Source of the DNA: Chitinophaga sp. GbtcB8
GTDB taxonomy: Bacteria; Bacteroidota; Bacteroidia; Chitinophagales; Chitinophagaceae
Direction of reading: 5' to 3'
Assembly: GCF_019091455.1 (NCBI RefSeq)
Contig: NZ_JAGXJN010000030.1
Span: 1 to 64,000, forward strand
Length of the DNA stretch: 64,000 bases
This document shows positions 40,807 to 49,743 of this stretch, piece by piece (the first letter of the stretch is position 1; every line of letters begins with the position of its first letter). A model generated the notes under the pieces. The model was given only the letters and a program-made list of their open reading frames with translations, did not search any database and was not told where the DNA came from. A program made the position numbers and the translations under genes.

Positions 40807-43800
40807 CTAAAACGAGTATCTCAATCCCACCTGCATCTGCCAGCGGGAAGGCAGGTCGGGGCTGGAAGTAAATGTTGAGCGCATAGAAGGATCAAACTGG
40901 TAGGTAGGCGCATTGTTGTTATAGGCAACAGACAATGGCTGGAAGTACCCGGAAGTAGTTGCGTACTTCACTACGCCCCAGCTGCTGTTGATCAGGTTGC
41001 CAAGGTTCACAAAGTCAATGCTTAGCTGAATGGTCTGGTTCCTTTTGGCGCCTTTGATAATAAAGTCCTGCAGTATGCGCAGATCCAGCTGGTTGAGCCA
41101 GGGGTTTTCACCGGCATATTTTTCTGTGTACTGTCCCTGCCGTTTGCGCAGGTATTTATCCTGGCTAATGAACTGTTTAAAGGCAGCGCGCTGCGTGGCA
41201 GCATCCTGTACTACGCCATTTACATCTGTGAGCGGTGTAAAAGGCATTATATCAATTTCCGCATTGGTAGGCACATACAGCAGATCGTTGGTGGCAGTAC
41301 CATCGTTATTAATATCACCGCCATACACATAGGCAAAACGGTTGCCGGAGTTCAGGGAACCAAATAAGGATACCGTGGTGGCCAGCTTTTTATTTTTTGC
41401 GTAGCTCCATTTCTTAGAAGCAGCGGCTATAATACGGTGCGTATTGCCATACAGGGAGGTAGACAATATTGCGGCGTTTGCGTTGTTCAGGATGGGGTTA
41501 CGGTCAAATGCATCGCTGGATATTTCTGCGGAAATAGAGCTGGCATCCTTTGCGATCAGGTAGTTATAACCTGCCATCAGGTACAAGCCATTCTGAAAAT
41601 ATTGCTGCGCCTGGAAACTGGCGTTAAACTGGTAACCTACGCTGGTATTGGTAAACACATAGGCGTTGGCGGGGCCCTGGTCGGCAGGCAGGTAGATCTT
41701 ACGCGTATCGCTGGTGCCGGAATTGAGGGTGCCGGTAGGGGTGCCCAGCTTATAGTTACGCACCATCATACCATTTACGTCCTTGGTATATGCCAGGTCT
41801 ACGGTGAACACGGTACCAAATGGAATGCGTATATCCGTGCCCAGGTTAGAGCGCCATACCTGCGGCCATTTAAAGTCACGGGCCGTTACGTTAAAGAAGG
41901 TGCTGTCCGGGTTACCGATCTGGTTGCCCACCCATACAAATGGAAAGCGGCCGGTAAACAAGCCAGATCCGCCACGTATCTGCAGGGTTTTATTGCCCAT
42001 CACATCCCAGTTAAAACCTACGCGGGGCGAGAAGAGCGGCTTGCTGCTGGGGAAGCGGGTATTATCTATTTCCTTGCCTACCCCGTTGGTAAGCCGGCGG
42101 CCGTTTTCATCAAATAATATCATGTTTTTATTGTTCGCCACTGTGGGCTCGCCTTCAGTAAAGGTGCCGGCAAAAGTACCGTCCGGATTTACGTTGGGTG
42201 AACGGTAGCTGGCATTAAAATAAAACGGCACATCTATTCTTACGCCATAGGTTACACGAAAACGTTCTGATACCTGCCACTCATCCTGCAGGTAACCGGA
42301 TAATTGCCCTACAGTTAAATAATACCAGGTCCATTCACCGGCGGCTGCACGGTTGCGGGCATAGTTCACATCCACATCCAGCGGGTAAGCGCCAAATACT
42401 ACATTGCCACCCCTGGGTACTTCTGTAATAAAGGTATTAATGTCTATATCCCCGAACAAAGCAGGGCCGTAACCGGTAAGGTTAAAGGAGTTGCCGAATT
42501 TGTAGGATTCAAATGAAGCACCTGCTGTAAGCGTGTGCTTGTTCATGAATATGTTGAAGTCATTGGTAACCTGGCAGGCATCCTGGTTCAGGCGGCTGTT
42601 GATGCAAAACGGTTCATGCCCGGCAATAATATAACGTACGCCATTCTTGGAAATGTTCACCACAGGGAAGGGTGCTGAGAATGGATTACGCTTATCCCTG
42701 AACAGCGAGTACACTACTCTTAATTTGTTGGCGTAGCTGCTGCCAAAGGTGGATTTTAATTCCGCACCAAAAGAGTGCAGCTGGTTCACTATTTCATACC
42801 CTGAATTGCGGAACTGTAAGGTAGTATAGTCTGGTCCGCGGCGGCCAATGGCGCTGGGGTGCGCAGGTTTGTCCTTGCTGGCCTGCAGCCCGTTATAGGT
42901 GAATGAGAGGCGGTGGTTCTGGCTGATATTCCAGTCGGCCTTAAACAGCCATTTATAACTTTTCTGGTCCAGTGTAAAGTTCTGGTAAGGACCGGTATCG
43001 TAATTAAAACGGGTTTTCAGAATGCTGCTTACCTGCATCAGGTCTGATTCCAGTACGCGGGAGGTATTAGGCAGGCCCACATTGCTGCTGTTCTGTGCTA
43101 CATAACTGCTGGCCTGATCGCTACGCTGTTCTGTTTCAAAGTTCACGAAGTAGAACAGCTTATCCTTTATAATGGGACCGCCCAGCGAAAAGCCGGCCTG
43201 CAGCTGTTTCAGGTCAGGCACCACCTGTTTGTTCTTATCTACTTTAGAGCCGGTCAGGGATTGGTTGCGGTAAAAACCATATACGGTACCGGAAATGTTG
43301 TTGTCGCCTGATTTGGTTACGGTGTTCACACCGGCGCCGGTAAAGCCCGCCTGTGTTACATCGTAGGGTGCAATATTCACCTGGATCTGGTCAATAGCAT
43401 CCAGGGAAATGGGCGTTGCATTGGTTTGCCCGCCAGGTGTAGGAGCATCCAGCCCAAAAGGATTGTTGAACACCGCACCGTCCAATGAAAAGTTATTATA
43501 CTGCCCGTTACGCCCTGCAAAGGATAAACCGTTGTAGGTAAAGGAGGCAGAGGGGGTTAAACGCAGGTAATCATCTGCGGAGCGGGAAATGGTAGGCAGC
43601 GCGCGGATGGTGCGGCTATTGATGTTCATGGACGCGCCGGTCTTTTTATTGTCAAACACGGTGGACTGCCCGGTGATCACTACATTCTTCAGCTCCACGG
43701 CTTTTTCCTGCAGCTGTATTTCTACTGCGTTGTTCAGGCCCAGCTCCAGGTACACATTATCCGTTATATTTTCCTGGTAGCCCATAAAGGTTACGGTTAC

Positions 43801-44052
43801 CGTATAAGGCCCGCCTACCCGCAGGTTGGGAACGGTAAAACGCCCGTCTGACCTGGTTTGCAGCCCCTGTTTAATGCCGGCATTAACAAAGGCTACCTGC
43901 ACGGTGGCGCCGGGCAGGGGTGTGCCTTTGGGGTCTTTTACAATACCGCTCAGGGTGGCAGTAGTTACCTGGGAAAATACTTGTGTGACGCTTAATAAAA
44001 GCAAGGAAAGGCCCAGCAACAGATAGTACGTGTGCTTTTTAATTCTTAGCAT
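40807..44052 (-). CDS. TonB-dependent receptor with carboxypeptidase-regulatory domain (Oar-like)
   Basis: The 1081-residue protein has a signal peptide (to about residue 28, VFSQ), a CarboxypepD_reg domain (LSGIVKDPKGTPLPGATVQV, about 33-120), a plug with NVVITGQSTVFDN and SFAGRNGQYNNFSLDGAVFN, and a large barrel ending in MQVGLRYSF. The VNTVTKSGDNNISGTVYGF segment is typical of the Oar/Cna-like group rather than SusC, and there is no SusD partner. Such receptors bind proteins, peptides or chelates; the ligand is unknown. It is a single-gene unit with a long terminator hairpin. Confidence 0.94.
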   Translation of the reverse strand: MLRIKKHTYYLLLGLSLLLLSVTQVFSQVTTATLSGIVKDPKGTPLPGATVQVAFVNAGIKQGLQTRSDGRFTVPNLRVGGPYTVTVTFMGYQENITDNVYLELGLNNAVEIQLQEKAVELKNVVITGQSTVFDNKKTGASMNINSRTIRALPTISRSADDYLRLTPSASFTYNGLSFAGRNGQYNNFSLDGAVFNNPFGLDAPTPGGQTNATPISLDAIDQIQVNIAPYDVTQAGFTGAGVNTVTKSGDNNISGTVYGFYRNQSLTGSKVDKNKQVVPDLKQLQAGFSLGGPIIKDKLFYFVNFETEQRSDQASSYVAQNSSNVGLPNTSRVLESDLMQVSSILKTRFNYDTGPYQNFTLDQKSYKWLFKADWNISQNHRLSFTYNGLQASKDKPAHPSAIGRRGPDYTTLQFRNSGYEIVNQLHSFGAELKSTFGSSYANKLRVVYSLFRDKRNPFSAPFPVVNISKNGVRYIIAGHEPFCINSRLNQDACQVTNDFNIFMNKHTLTAGASFESYKFGNSFNLTGYGPALFGDIDINTFITEVPRGGNVVFGAYPLDVDVNYARNRAAAGEWTWYYLTVGQLSGYLQDEWQVSERFRVTYGVRIDVPFYFNASYRSPNVNPDGTFAGTFTEGEPTVANNKNMILFDENGRRLTNGVGKEIDNTRFPSSKPLFSPRVGFNWDVMGNKTLQIRGGSGLFTGRFPFVWVGNQIGNPDSTFFNVTARDFKWPQVWRSNLGTDIRIPFGTVFTVDLAYTKDVNGMMVRNYKLGTPTGTLNSGTSDTRKIYLPADQGPANAYVFTNTSVGYQFNASFQAQQYFQNGLYLMAGYNYLIAKDASSISAEISSDAFDRNPILNNANAAILSTSLYGNTHRIIAAASKKWSYAKNKKLATTVSLFGSLNSGNRFAYVYGGDINNDGTATNDLLYVPTNAEIDIMPFTPLTDVNGVVQDAATQRAAFKQFISQDKYLRKRQGQYTEKYAGENPWLNQLDLRILQDFIIKGAKRNQTIQLSIDFVNLGNLINSSWGVVKYATTSGYFQPLSVAYNNNAPTYQFDPSMRSTFTSSPDLPSRWQMQVGLRYSF

Positions 44053-44287
44053 AGCGATTGATTTTCGGTTGATACAAACGACAATAAGGCTGCAGGTACA
44101 GCCTGTTTTAAGATTCCGGTAAAATTTGATTCGATTCGCTACAAGGGGTTACAGTACAGGTATGTGCTTTAATAAAAGATTTTTACTGTAACCGGTTGGG
44201 ATTACCCGCTTCCTTCAGCCCCTCCCAATGTGCTACACTAAGGGTCTGTGATTTTGATTGATTGATTCCGAATTTAAGGAAAATAGC

Positions 44288-44683
44288 TTAAACGCCTACC
44301 GCTTTTTTCTCCTTGGCGCGGGCGCGTATCTTATGACGGTGCTGTGTACCCCATTCACGCAGGGATTCTATTACATTACGCAGGGTAGCGCTATAGGGTG
44401 TTAACTCATATTCAACGGATACCGGCATGGTATTATATACATGGCGGCGTATAAATTCATTGAGCTCCAGGTGCTTTAATTCATGCGACAACACCTTGGC
44501 GGAAATGCCTTTCACTGCTTTCTGTAGTTCGCCAAAACGTTTATTACCTTCTCCCAGCGCAATAATAATAGGCAGCTTCCACTTACCGTTCAACACATAC
44601 AATGCATCCTGCACGGCGCTTAATGCACCCCGGCATTCTTCTGTTTGCTCTTTGGTAGCAAATTGTCCTTCAGGTCCTAACAT
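44288..44683 (-). CDS. HxlR-family transcriptional regulator
   Basis: The 131-residue winged-helix protein has the HxlR core: Cys in TEECRGALSAVQDALYVLNGKWKLPIIIAL (about 14-43), RFGELQKAVKGISAKVLSHELKHLE (about 48-72) and the wing VYNTMPVSVEYELTPYSATL. HxlR proteins often sense aldehydes or thiol oxidants through an N-terminal Cys, here Cys18. It is divergent from a DsbA-like gene, with three GGTAAGYA repeats between them that are likely its operators. Confidence 0.93.
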   Translation of the reverse strand: MLGPEGQFATKEQTEECRGALSAVQDALYVLNGKWKLPIIIALGEGNKRFGELQKAVKGISAKVLSHELKHLELNEFIRRHVYNTMPVSVEYELTPYSATLRNVIESLREWGTQHRHKIRARAKEKKAVGV

Positions 44684-44710
44684 AAAGCCTGTATTTTTAA
44701 GTTACCCTTT

Positions 44711-44755
44711 GGTAAGCACTAACCTTATGGTAAGTACTAACCACTGGTAAGCAAA
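44711..44755. promoter_or_regulatory. Three phased GGTAAGYA repeats, candidate HxlR operators
   Basis: GGTAAGCACTAACC at 44711, GGTAAGTACTAACC at 44729 and the half copy GGTAAGCA at 44746 are spaced 18 and 17 bases apart, close to two helical turns. Each full unit is nearly palindromic. They lie between the HxlR ATG and the DsbA-like -7 element. Confidence 0.7.
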
Positions 44756-44761
44756 TATACG

Positions 44762-44769
44762 TATTTTTG
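44762..44769 (+). promoter_or_regulatory. Predicted -7 element of the DsbA-like gene
   Basis: TATTTTTG matches TAnnTTTG, 44 bp before the ATG at 44814. The GGTAAG repeats occupy the -33 region directly upstream. Confidence 0.55.
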
Positions 44770-44813
44770 ATGTTGTAACATCTATTTTACAAAACTCTCG
44801 TAATAAAGCAAAT

Positions 44814-45491
44814 ATGCAAGTTGAAATATGGTCAGATGTGATGTGCCCATTCTGTTACATTGGTAAACGCCGGTTTGAGCATGCCCTGGCGCAGTTTGAG
44901 CACAAGGAAGATGTAACAGTGGTCTGGAAAAGTTTCCAGCTGGATCCTACCCTGCCGGCCAGCGGTACCGGCGGCATTCACGAATACCTGGCAGAGCGTA
45001 AGGGTTTTACCCTGGATCACGCCAAACAAATGAATGACCAGGTAACAGCCATGGCTGCAGATGCCGGGCTGCAATACAATTTTGATAAAGCAGTAGTAGC
45101 CAACTCCTTTGACGCACACCGCTTTTCGCACCTGGCAGCGCAACATGGTTTAGGCGATGCGGCTGAAGAAAGCCTGTTCAAAGCTTACTTTACAGAAGGT
45201 AAGAACATCGCCGACCACGAGGTGCTGGCACAGCTGGGCGCTAATATTGGCCTGGATGCAGCTGCCGTAAAAACCACCCTGGCAGGCAATGCGTTTGCCG
45301 ATGCGGTACGTACGGATGTAGAAGAAGCTGCAGCGCTGGGCGCGCGGGGTGTACCCTTTTTTGTGATAGACCGTAAGTATGCCGTATCCGGCGCACAGCC
45401 GGAAGCTACCTTCCTCAGCGCATTACAGCGGTCATTTTCCGAGCAGGAACCTGGCAGCAGCAATACGTGTGATATAGATGGGAACTGCTAA
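44814..45491 (+). CDS. DsbA-family oxidoreductase (FrnE-like)
   Basis: The 225-residue protein has no signal peptide and so acts in the cytoplasm, as FrnE proteins do. The thioredoxin-like fold starts with VEIWSDVMCPFCYIGKRRF, with CPFC (residues 11-14) as the redox pair. A helical insertion and the closing RGVPFFVIDRKYAVSGAQPEATFLSAL follow. A second Cys pair (NTCDIDGNC) lies at the very C-terminus, a feature of the polyketide-type FrnE group. It probably handles thiol-disulfide exchange under oxidative or electrophile stress, controlled by the divergent HxlR. Its 3' end is 6 bp from a convergent gene. Confidence 0.92.
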   Translation: MQVEIWSDVMCPFCYIGKRRFEHALAQFEHKEDVTVVWKSFQLDPTLPASGTGGIHEYLAERKGFTLDHAKQMNDQVTAMAADAGLQYNFDKAVVANSFDAHRFSHLAAQHGLGDAAEESLFKAYFTEGKNIADHEVLAQLGANIGLDAAAVKTTLAGNAFADAVRTDVEEAAALGARGVPFFVIDRKYAVSGAQPEATFLSALQRSFSEQEPGSSNTCDIDGNC

Positions 45492-45497
45492 GAATTA

Positions 45498-46733
45498 TTA
45501 ATTAGCCGGCTGGCCAACCATCATAATTTTTCCAATAAATAAATAGTTGGGCTGATACTTCGCGGTATCGCCCAGCTCTGAGGGAATGACTATTTTGGTT
45601 TTGTTGATGGGTGCCGGGTCCAGCTTAAATACAACGGTGTGCATGCCATCCGGCAGGGGATCCAGGAAATAGAAGTTGCGCCGGAACCAGCTGCCATGGC
45701 GGTCAAAGCGCAGCTTGCGGATGGTTTGCTTCCCATCAACAGTTATTAACGCCCCTGCGGATGAAGGTCCTATCATATCCTGTATACCAATCATACTGCC
45801 TTTAAAGCGGATCGTTAAACTATCCTTCGGGTTATCTGTATACATCAGATCCGGCAAAGCAGTAAGCCAGCCTTTTATTTCCGGCATATTAGCCGCACTT
45901 TTCCAGCCGCCGGTATGTGCAAACTCTTTAGGTGAATACACACCGGTTTGCGAAAAATTACCGGCAAATAACGGCGCCGGCAACACGCTTTTGGCTGATG
46001 CATTTAATGATTTCATTTCCTCAAATGCCTTGCGGATAGTATTGGTATAGATCTGGTGGCCGGCATCGCCGGGGTGTATGCCATCGTATGTAAATACGGT
46101 TTTGCCGCCGTAGTCCGTTCCTTTTTGCCCGTGAAACACCAGGGTGCTCTTTTCCAGCTGATCTATCACATCTACCGCCAGGTTAATGGAAGGCAGGCCG
46201 TAATGCGCTGCAATGTTTTCCGAAAACCGCATAGAAGCTACCAGCTTACCCTGCTGCAGCTGTTTTATCATGGGCTCTGAAATGGTGTACAGGAAACAGA
46301 TATCGGTTTGTGCATTGTGCTGTTTGATCTGGCGTACAATGCCCTCCATGGCATTACTGATCTTCACGGAATCTGTACCGTCATTCACCGCAAATTCTAC
46401 AAACACCAGGTCCGGGTTATAACGCAGCACATCCTCCTGCAGGCGGAACACGCCCAGGTCAGAGCCCGTGCCGCCTACACCCGCATTAATGGTTTTAAGC
46501 GGCGTGCGCGGGTATAACTCCTTAAACAATTGCTCTGTTTGCACCCGGTAACCTTTGGCGCCGGTAATGCTGCCGCCCAGGTAAGCTATTACCACGGGAT
46601 CGCCGCTTTGCATTTTTTGGAAAAAGTGCGGCAATCCCTGCCGGGCATGTAAGGCAGTTAATTTACCGGACGATTGTTTACCGGACCAGCCGGTAAAAAA
46701 GGCGAGTATACAAAACAGCAGCACCCTGGTCAT
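45498..46733 (-). CDS. Exported SGNH/GDSL hydrolase
   Basis: The protein has 411 residues from the ATG at 46731-46733 (MTRVLLFCILAFFTGWSG), with a signal peptide. SGNH blocks are visible: AYLGGSITGAKG (block I, Ser about 53), NAGVGGTGSDLG (block II), FVEFAVNDG (block III) and YDGIHPGDAGHQIY (block V Asp and His). The C-terminal 150 residues are beta-rich and probably bind carbohydrate. Such enzymes are typically acetyl- or acyl-esterases on polysaccharides. It is 19 bp downstream of a GH46-like chitosanase gene, suggesting joint action on an acetylated polymer. Confidence 0.9.
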   Translation of the reverse strand: MTRVLLFCILAFFTGWSGKQSSGKLTALHARQGLPHFFQKMQSGDPVVIAYLGGSITGAKGYRVQTEQLFKELYPRTPLKTINAGVGGTGSDLGVFRLQEDVLRYNPDLVFVEFAVNDGTDSVKISNAMEGIVRQIKQHNAQTDICFLYTISEPMIKQLQQGKLVASMRFSENIAAHYGLPSINLAVDVIDQLEKSTLVFHGQKGTDYGGKTVFTYDGIHPGDAGHQIYTNTIRKAFEEMKSLNASAKSVLPAPLFAGNFSQTGVYSPKEFAHTGGWKSAANMPEIKGWLTALPDLMYTDNPKDSLTIRFKGSMIGIQDMIGPSSAGALITVDGKQTIRKLRFDRHGSWFRRNFYFLDPLPDGMHTVVFKLDPAPINKTKIVIPSELGDTAKYQPNYLFIGKIMMVGQPAN

Positions 46734-46752
46734 TGGCAATAATTATGTGAGT

Positions 46753-47427
46753 TTATGGAACAATTACGCCGTGTGCGTTCAAAGGTTGTGCCAGCATCCA
46801 GTTTCCCTGCTGAATAGCTATCAGGTATGACTTGGTACGGTATACAGAAGGGCGTACCGCTTTTTTGGGATGGTTAGCCAGCCAGTCCTGCCGGGCCTTT
46901 GTGTAGGCAGTAACCCAGGCTTTTTCATCGCCGCCGTTGGCGGGTGTTTTTTCAGGGAAACGGGCGCGTACCACCGCAGGCACACCGCCGGAGTGGATAT
47001 AACTATCATAAATAACCAGCATGCTCAAAGGCAGGGTAAAACCTTCTGCATTAAAAAAGTGGGTGGCGGGCACATAATACAGGATCTCAAAGGTAGCATC
47101 CTGCGCATCGTGCATAATGGGATCCTGCTGTGCGCTTACTTTTAACAGGCGTTTAAATTCATCGTCATTCACCAGGGATTGTTTGCCGATCTTGGGCAGG
47201 TAAGGCGTAAAGTTTGCGGCAAATTTGCCACCTGCATTTACATAACGCTCTATAATATTCTTCAGGTTTCCCTGCTCTGTAGCCTGGCTGCGGCCATAGG
47301 TGATCTGTTTTACACCACCCTTACCATCTGCCAGTAAGGTTACCTGGTCATATTTACCTTCCGGCGTACCGGTTTCCATTACATTCACTATCTGAATGAT
47401 CTTTTTTTTCTGTGCGTCAGTGATCAT
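46753..47427 (-). CDS. GH46-like chitosanase
   Basis: The 224-residue protein has the lysozyme-like fold of family GH46. Glu18 (VMETGTP) and Asp34 (LLADGKGG), followed by ITYGRSQATE, match the catalytic Glu/Asp pair and the strand after it. QDATFEILYYVPATHFF and LVIYDSYIHSGG correspond to the core helices. It would cleave beta-1,4-glucosamine polymer. No signal peptide is seen, unusual for an enzyme of this role, so export may follow another route or the substrate may be intracellular. It shares a transcript direction with the SGNH hydrolase (19 bp). Confidence 0.8.
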   Translation of the reverse strand: MITDAQKKKIIQIVNVMETGTPEGKYDQVTLLADGKGGVKQITYGRSQATEQGNLKNIIERYVNAGGKFAANFTPYLPKIGKQSLVNDDEFKRLLKVSAQQDPIMHDAQDATFEILYYVPATHFFNAEGFTLPLSMLVIYDSYIHSGGVPAVVRARFPEKTPANGGDEKAWVTAYTKARQDWLANHPKKAVRPSVYRTKSYLIAIQQGNWMLAQPLNAHGVIVP

Positions 47428-47525
47428 AATAAAGAGGGGGTTTAAAGGGGTTCAACGTTTTTTATACGGAGTATAATATTAACGAATAAATCCTGAATTT
47501 TAACCCCCCTCCGGTTATCAGACAG

Positions 47526-48803
47526 TTATACTTCTACCGGTACTTCTACAAAGGCGGGCGCAGGCTGCTGCCTGGGTTTTGCCTGTATCATGCGGTTCAC
47601 AAAATACATGAGCACTATGGTGATCAGGGTAGCTGCCATGGCCACCATACCCAGGCGGTTATAATGTAATAAAGCGCCGGAAGCAGTTTGCGTAACCAAC
47701 AGCCCTGCTACTGCAGAACCAATACCACCGGATATTTGCTGCACAGAGGAGTTGATGCTCATGAACGCACCCCGGTCCTGCGGCGCCGGTATGGCTGTGA
47801 TCAGCGCAGATGCAGCCACCATACGCGATGAAACCCCCAGGAACATGAAGATGTTTATGCCTATTACCGCAATAAAAGGTGTAAGACCCAGGTTGGTGTA
47901 AATAGCAATGGTGATAAACGTAAGCATAGAGCCAGCTGCAAACACTTTGTACTTGCCGATCTTATCACTTAGCTTACCGGTAAGCGGACCAAAGATCATG
48001 GAAAATACGCCGGTAATACCATAGACCCAGGGCAGCAGGTCCAGGCCTATACCCAGGTTATGTGTAGTAAAGGCGCTGGCAAAAGGCATGAGCATAAAAC
48101 CACCGGTAGCCAATAAGGTAGTAGCTGAAAAGGCCAGCAGGTAGCGGCTTTGCGAAAGCGTTTTAATAAGATGGAAGAACGGGTTCACATCCATACGGTT
48201 GTTCAGATGCGCGGTTACAGGCTGCATGTATATGGCTATGGCAATACCCAGCAGCGTAGCAAAAACAGTGAGCATCCAGAACGGTGCGTGCCAGCCAAAA
48301 TGGTTAGCCAGCACCAGGCCTACCGGTATGCCCAGCACCTGGCTTACGGCAAACGACATTTGCACAAAACCCATTACACGGCCCCGCACCTCCATTTTAA
48401 ACAGGTCGGTAATAATGGCAAAACTTACAGAGCTGATAACACCGCCGAATAAACCAGTTACCACACGGGCTACAAGCAGGAAGGTGTAAGTAGGCGCTAT
48501 ACCGCATAAGAATGTGCCGATGATAAAACCGACATAAAAGAACAACAGCAATTTTTTACGGTCAAACTTATCTGCAAATCCGGCTGCCAGCAGGCCGGAG
48601 GCTCCGGCGCTGAAAGCGTAGGCAGATACTACCAGCCCAAACTGGGAGGTATTGATGTGTAATTTATCCAACAGAATAACCCCTAGCGGGGAAAGTACCA
48701 TGAAATCCAGCACCACCGTGAATTGCAGCAAGGCAAGCACCGTGATAATAAATACCTGGTAAGAGGAAAAAGTGGCTTTGGCGGAAGGAGTGGTTGTTGT
48801 CAT
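47526..48803 (-). CDS. MFS transporter (DHA1-type)
   Basis: The 425-residue protein has 12 predicted membrane helices. MFS markers are LDFMVLSPLGVIL in helix 1, GFADKFDRKKLLLF in the loop 2-3 and VRGRVMGFVQMSFAVSQVLGIPVG, a motif C-like helix 5 typical of antiporters. A long loop separates the two halves. It is a likely drug or metabolite exporter. It lies 20 bp downstream of the HMA-like gene and below the second TetR gene, with palindromes at 49085 and 49730. Confidence 0.93.
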   Translation of the reverse strand: MTTTTPSAKATFSSYQVFIITVLALLQFTVVLDFMVLSPLGVILLDKLHINTSQFGLVVSAYAFSAGASGLLAAGFADKFDRKKLLLFFYVGFIIGTFLCGIAPTYTFLLVARVVTGLFGGVISSVSFAIITDLFKMEVRGRVMGFVQMSFAVSQVLGIPVGLVLANHFGWHAPFWMLTVFATLLGIAIAIYMQPVTAHLNNRMDVNPFFHLIKTLSQSRYLLAFSATTLLATGGFMLMPFASAFTTHNLGIGLDLLPWVYGITGVFSMIFGPLTGKLSDKIGKYKVFAAGSMLTFITIAIYTNLGLTPFIAVIGINIFMFLGVSSRMVAASALITAIPAPQDRGAFMSINSSVQQISGGIGSAVAGLLVTQTASGALLHYNRLGMVAMAATLITIVLMYFVNRMIQAKPRQQPAPAFVEVPVEV

Positions 48804-48823
48804 AAAACAGCTTTAATAAATAG

Positions 48824-49069
48824 TTAATCCGGTAATTCTTCACAATGGTATCCTGCCTGCTGTACCAGGTCAATGATCTGCTGCGCCTGCAGGTGCAGGG
48901 ATTCTATACGCAGCACTTTATCAACATCGCCCCGGTCTACATTCCAGTTCAGGATGGCGGATGTACGGTTCAGCAACGGTGCTATCAGCAGCAGGTCTTT
49001 CTTAAAGCGGATATTGGTTTTAAATACCCATACCTGCACGCGCTTTTCGCTTTTGATGATGGTTAGCAT
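48824..49069 (-). CDS. Small HMA-fold-like protein without metal ligands
   Basis: The 81-residue protein follows the beta-alpha-beta-beta-alpha-beta order of ferredoxin-like heavy-metal-associated domains (VQVWVFKTNI, LLLIAPLLN, AILNWNVDRGDVDKVLRIES, IIDLVQQAGYHCEELPD). The CxxC metal-binding loop is missing, leaving TNI in its place. The DVDKVLRIE segment is conserved in similar small proteins of Bacteroidota. Its position between a TetR operator and an MFS pump suggests an accessory role for the pump; this is inferred. Confidence 0.8.
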   Translation of the reverse strand: MLTIIKSEKRVQVWVFKTNIRFKKDLLLIAPLLNRTSAILNWNVDRGDVDKVLRIESLHLQAQQIIDLVQQAGYHCEELPD

Positions 49070-49084
49070 ACTTGATAATTTAAA

Positions 49085-49094
49085 TGAGCGCTCA
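49085..49094. promoter_or_regulatory. TGAGCGCTCA palindrome before the HMA-like/MFS operon
   Basis: This perfect 10-bp palindrome lies 16 bp before the ATG of the small HMA-like gene. With flanks it reads AAGTGAGCG and CTCATTTA (minus strand), matching the flanks of the site at 49730-49743. Confidence 0.65.
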
Positions 49095-49122
49095 CTTAGT
49101 TAAGGTGAGCAAAAAAAGCGCC

Positions 49123-49713
49123 TTATGGCTTTAAGGCTTTTAATACCAGTTGTAAGGTTTGCATCATGATCTCATCCGTCATGGCAAACTTTTGATTGAC
49201 GTAGCTTTCGCCCTGCGTATGGAATTTTATCAGCTGGTATAATGGCGCATAGGCCACGGCCCAGAATATCTCGAAAGGCAGCTCTTTCAGCTCCTTTCTT
49301 TGAATGGCATTAGTTACAAAATGACCCATTACTTTACCAAAGTTCACCTTCATGCTATTCTGTATCTCTTCATAATAATGCGAGTAACGGATCTGCTCTA
49401 TAAAGGCCACAGATACCGGGTTCTGAATAAAGTAATGAGCCCGGTTCATCCATTGCTTTTTCAGCCCTTCTGCAAAAGAGGCCTCCGGATCAAAATCCGC
49501 CAGGCTATGGGCCATCATCTCATGCGCCACGCTGCAGCCCAGCTGCATGATCAGGTCGTCCCGGTCTTTATAATAAATATAAATAGTGGCGGGCGACACG
49601 CCGGCTGCTTTTGCCAGCTTGTTCACGCCAAAGCCATCCAGTCCCTTTTTAACGATCATTTCTATTGCCTTTTCCCGGATGGCCTTTTCTTTATTTTCAT
49701 CTCTTGTCCGCAT
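49123..49713 (-). CDS. TetR/AcrR-family transcriptional regulator
   Basis: The protein has 196 residues from the ATG at 49711-49713 (MRTRDENKEKAIREKA); a TTG three codons upstream is unlikely. The HTH is GFGVNKLAKAAGVSPATIYIYYKDRDDLI (about 29-57). The C-terminal domain is all-helical, with no known ligand. Palindromes of the TGAGCG type lie on both sides, one within its own promoter and one before the HMA-like/MFS operon 54 bp downstream. The likely role is repression of both. Confidence 0.93.
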   Translation of the reverse strand: MRTRDENKEKAIREKAIEMIVKKGLDGFGVNKLAKAAGVSPATIYIYYKDRDDLIMQLGCSVAHEMMAHSLADFDPEASFAEGLKKQWMNRAHYFIQNPVSVAFIEQIRYSHYYEEIQNSMKVNFGKVMGHFVTNAIQRKELKELPFEIFWAVAYAPLYQLIKFHTQGESYVNQKFAMTDEIMMQTLQLVLKALKP

Positions 49714-49719
49714 TGGGCA

Positions 49720-49727
49720 CAAAGATA
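49720..49727 (-). promoter_or_regulatory. Predicted -7 element of the second TetR gene
   Basis: TATCTTTG matches TAnnTTTG on the minus strand. It ends only 6 bp before the ATG, so the transcript would have almost no leader. The operator at 49730-49743 lies immediately upstream. Confidence 0.55.
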
Positions 49728-49729
49728 AG

Positions 49730-49743
49730 TGAGCGAACGCTCA
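49730..49743. promoter_or_regulatory. TGAGCG-AA-CGCTCA operator of the second TetR
   Basis: This 14-bp inverted repeat has 6-bp half-sites separated by two bases. It sits between the presumed -7 and -33 positions of the TetR gene and shares half-sites with 49085-49094. Confidence 0.72.

Noticed and set aside
45492..45497. A shared terminator between the convergent DsbA-like and SGNH genes
   Set aside because: Only 6 bases separate the stops and no hairpin with T-run is visible.
47460..47475. Short TTATAC-GGA-GTATAA palindrome before the GH46-like gene
   Set aside because: AT-rich 6-bp arms are expected by chance in this intergenic region, and no matching copy was seen elsewhere.
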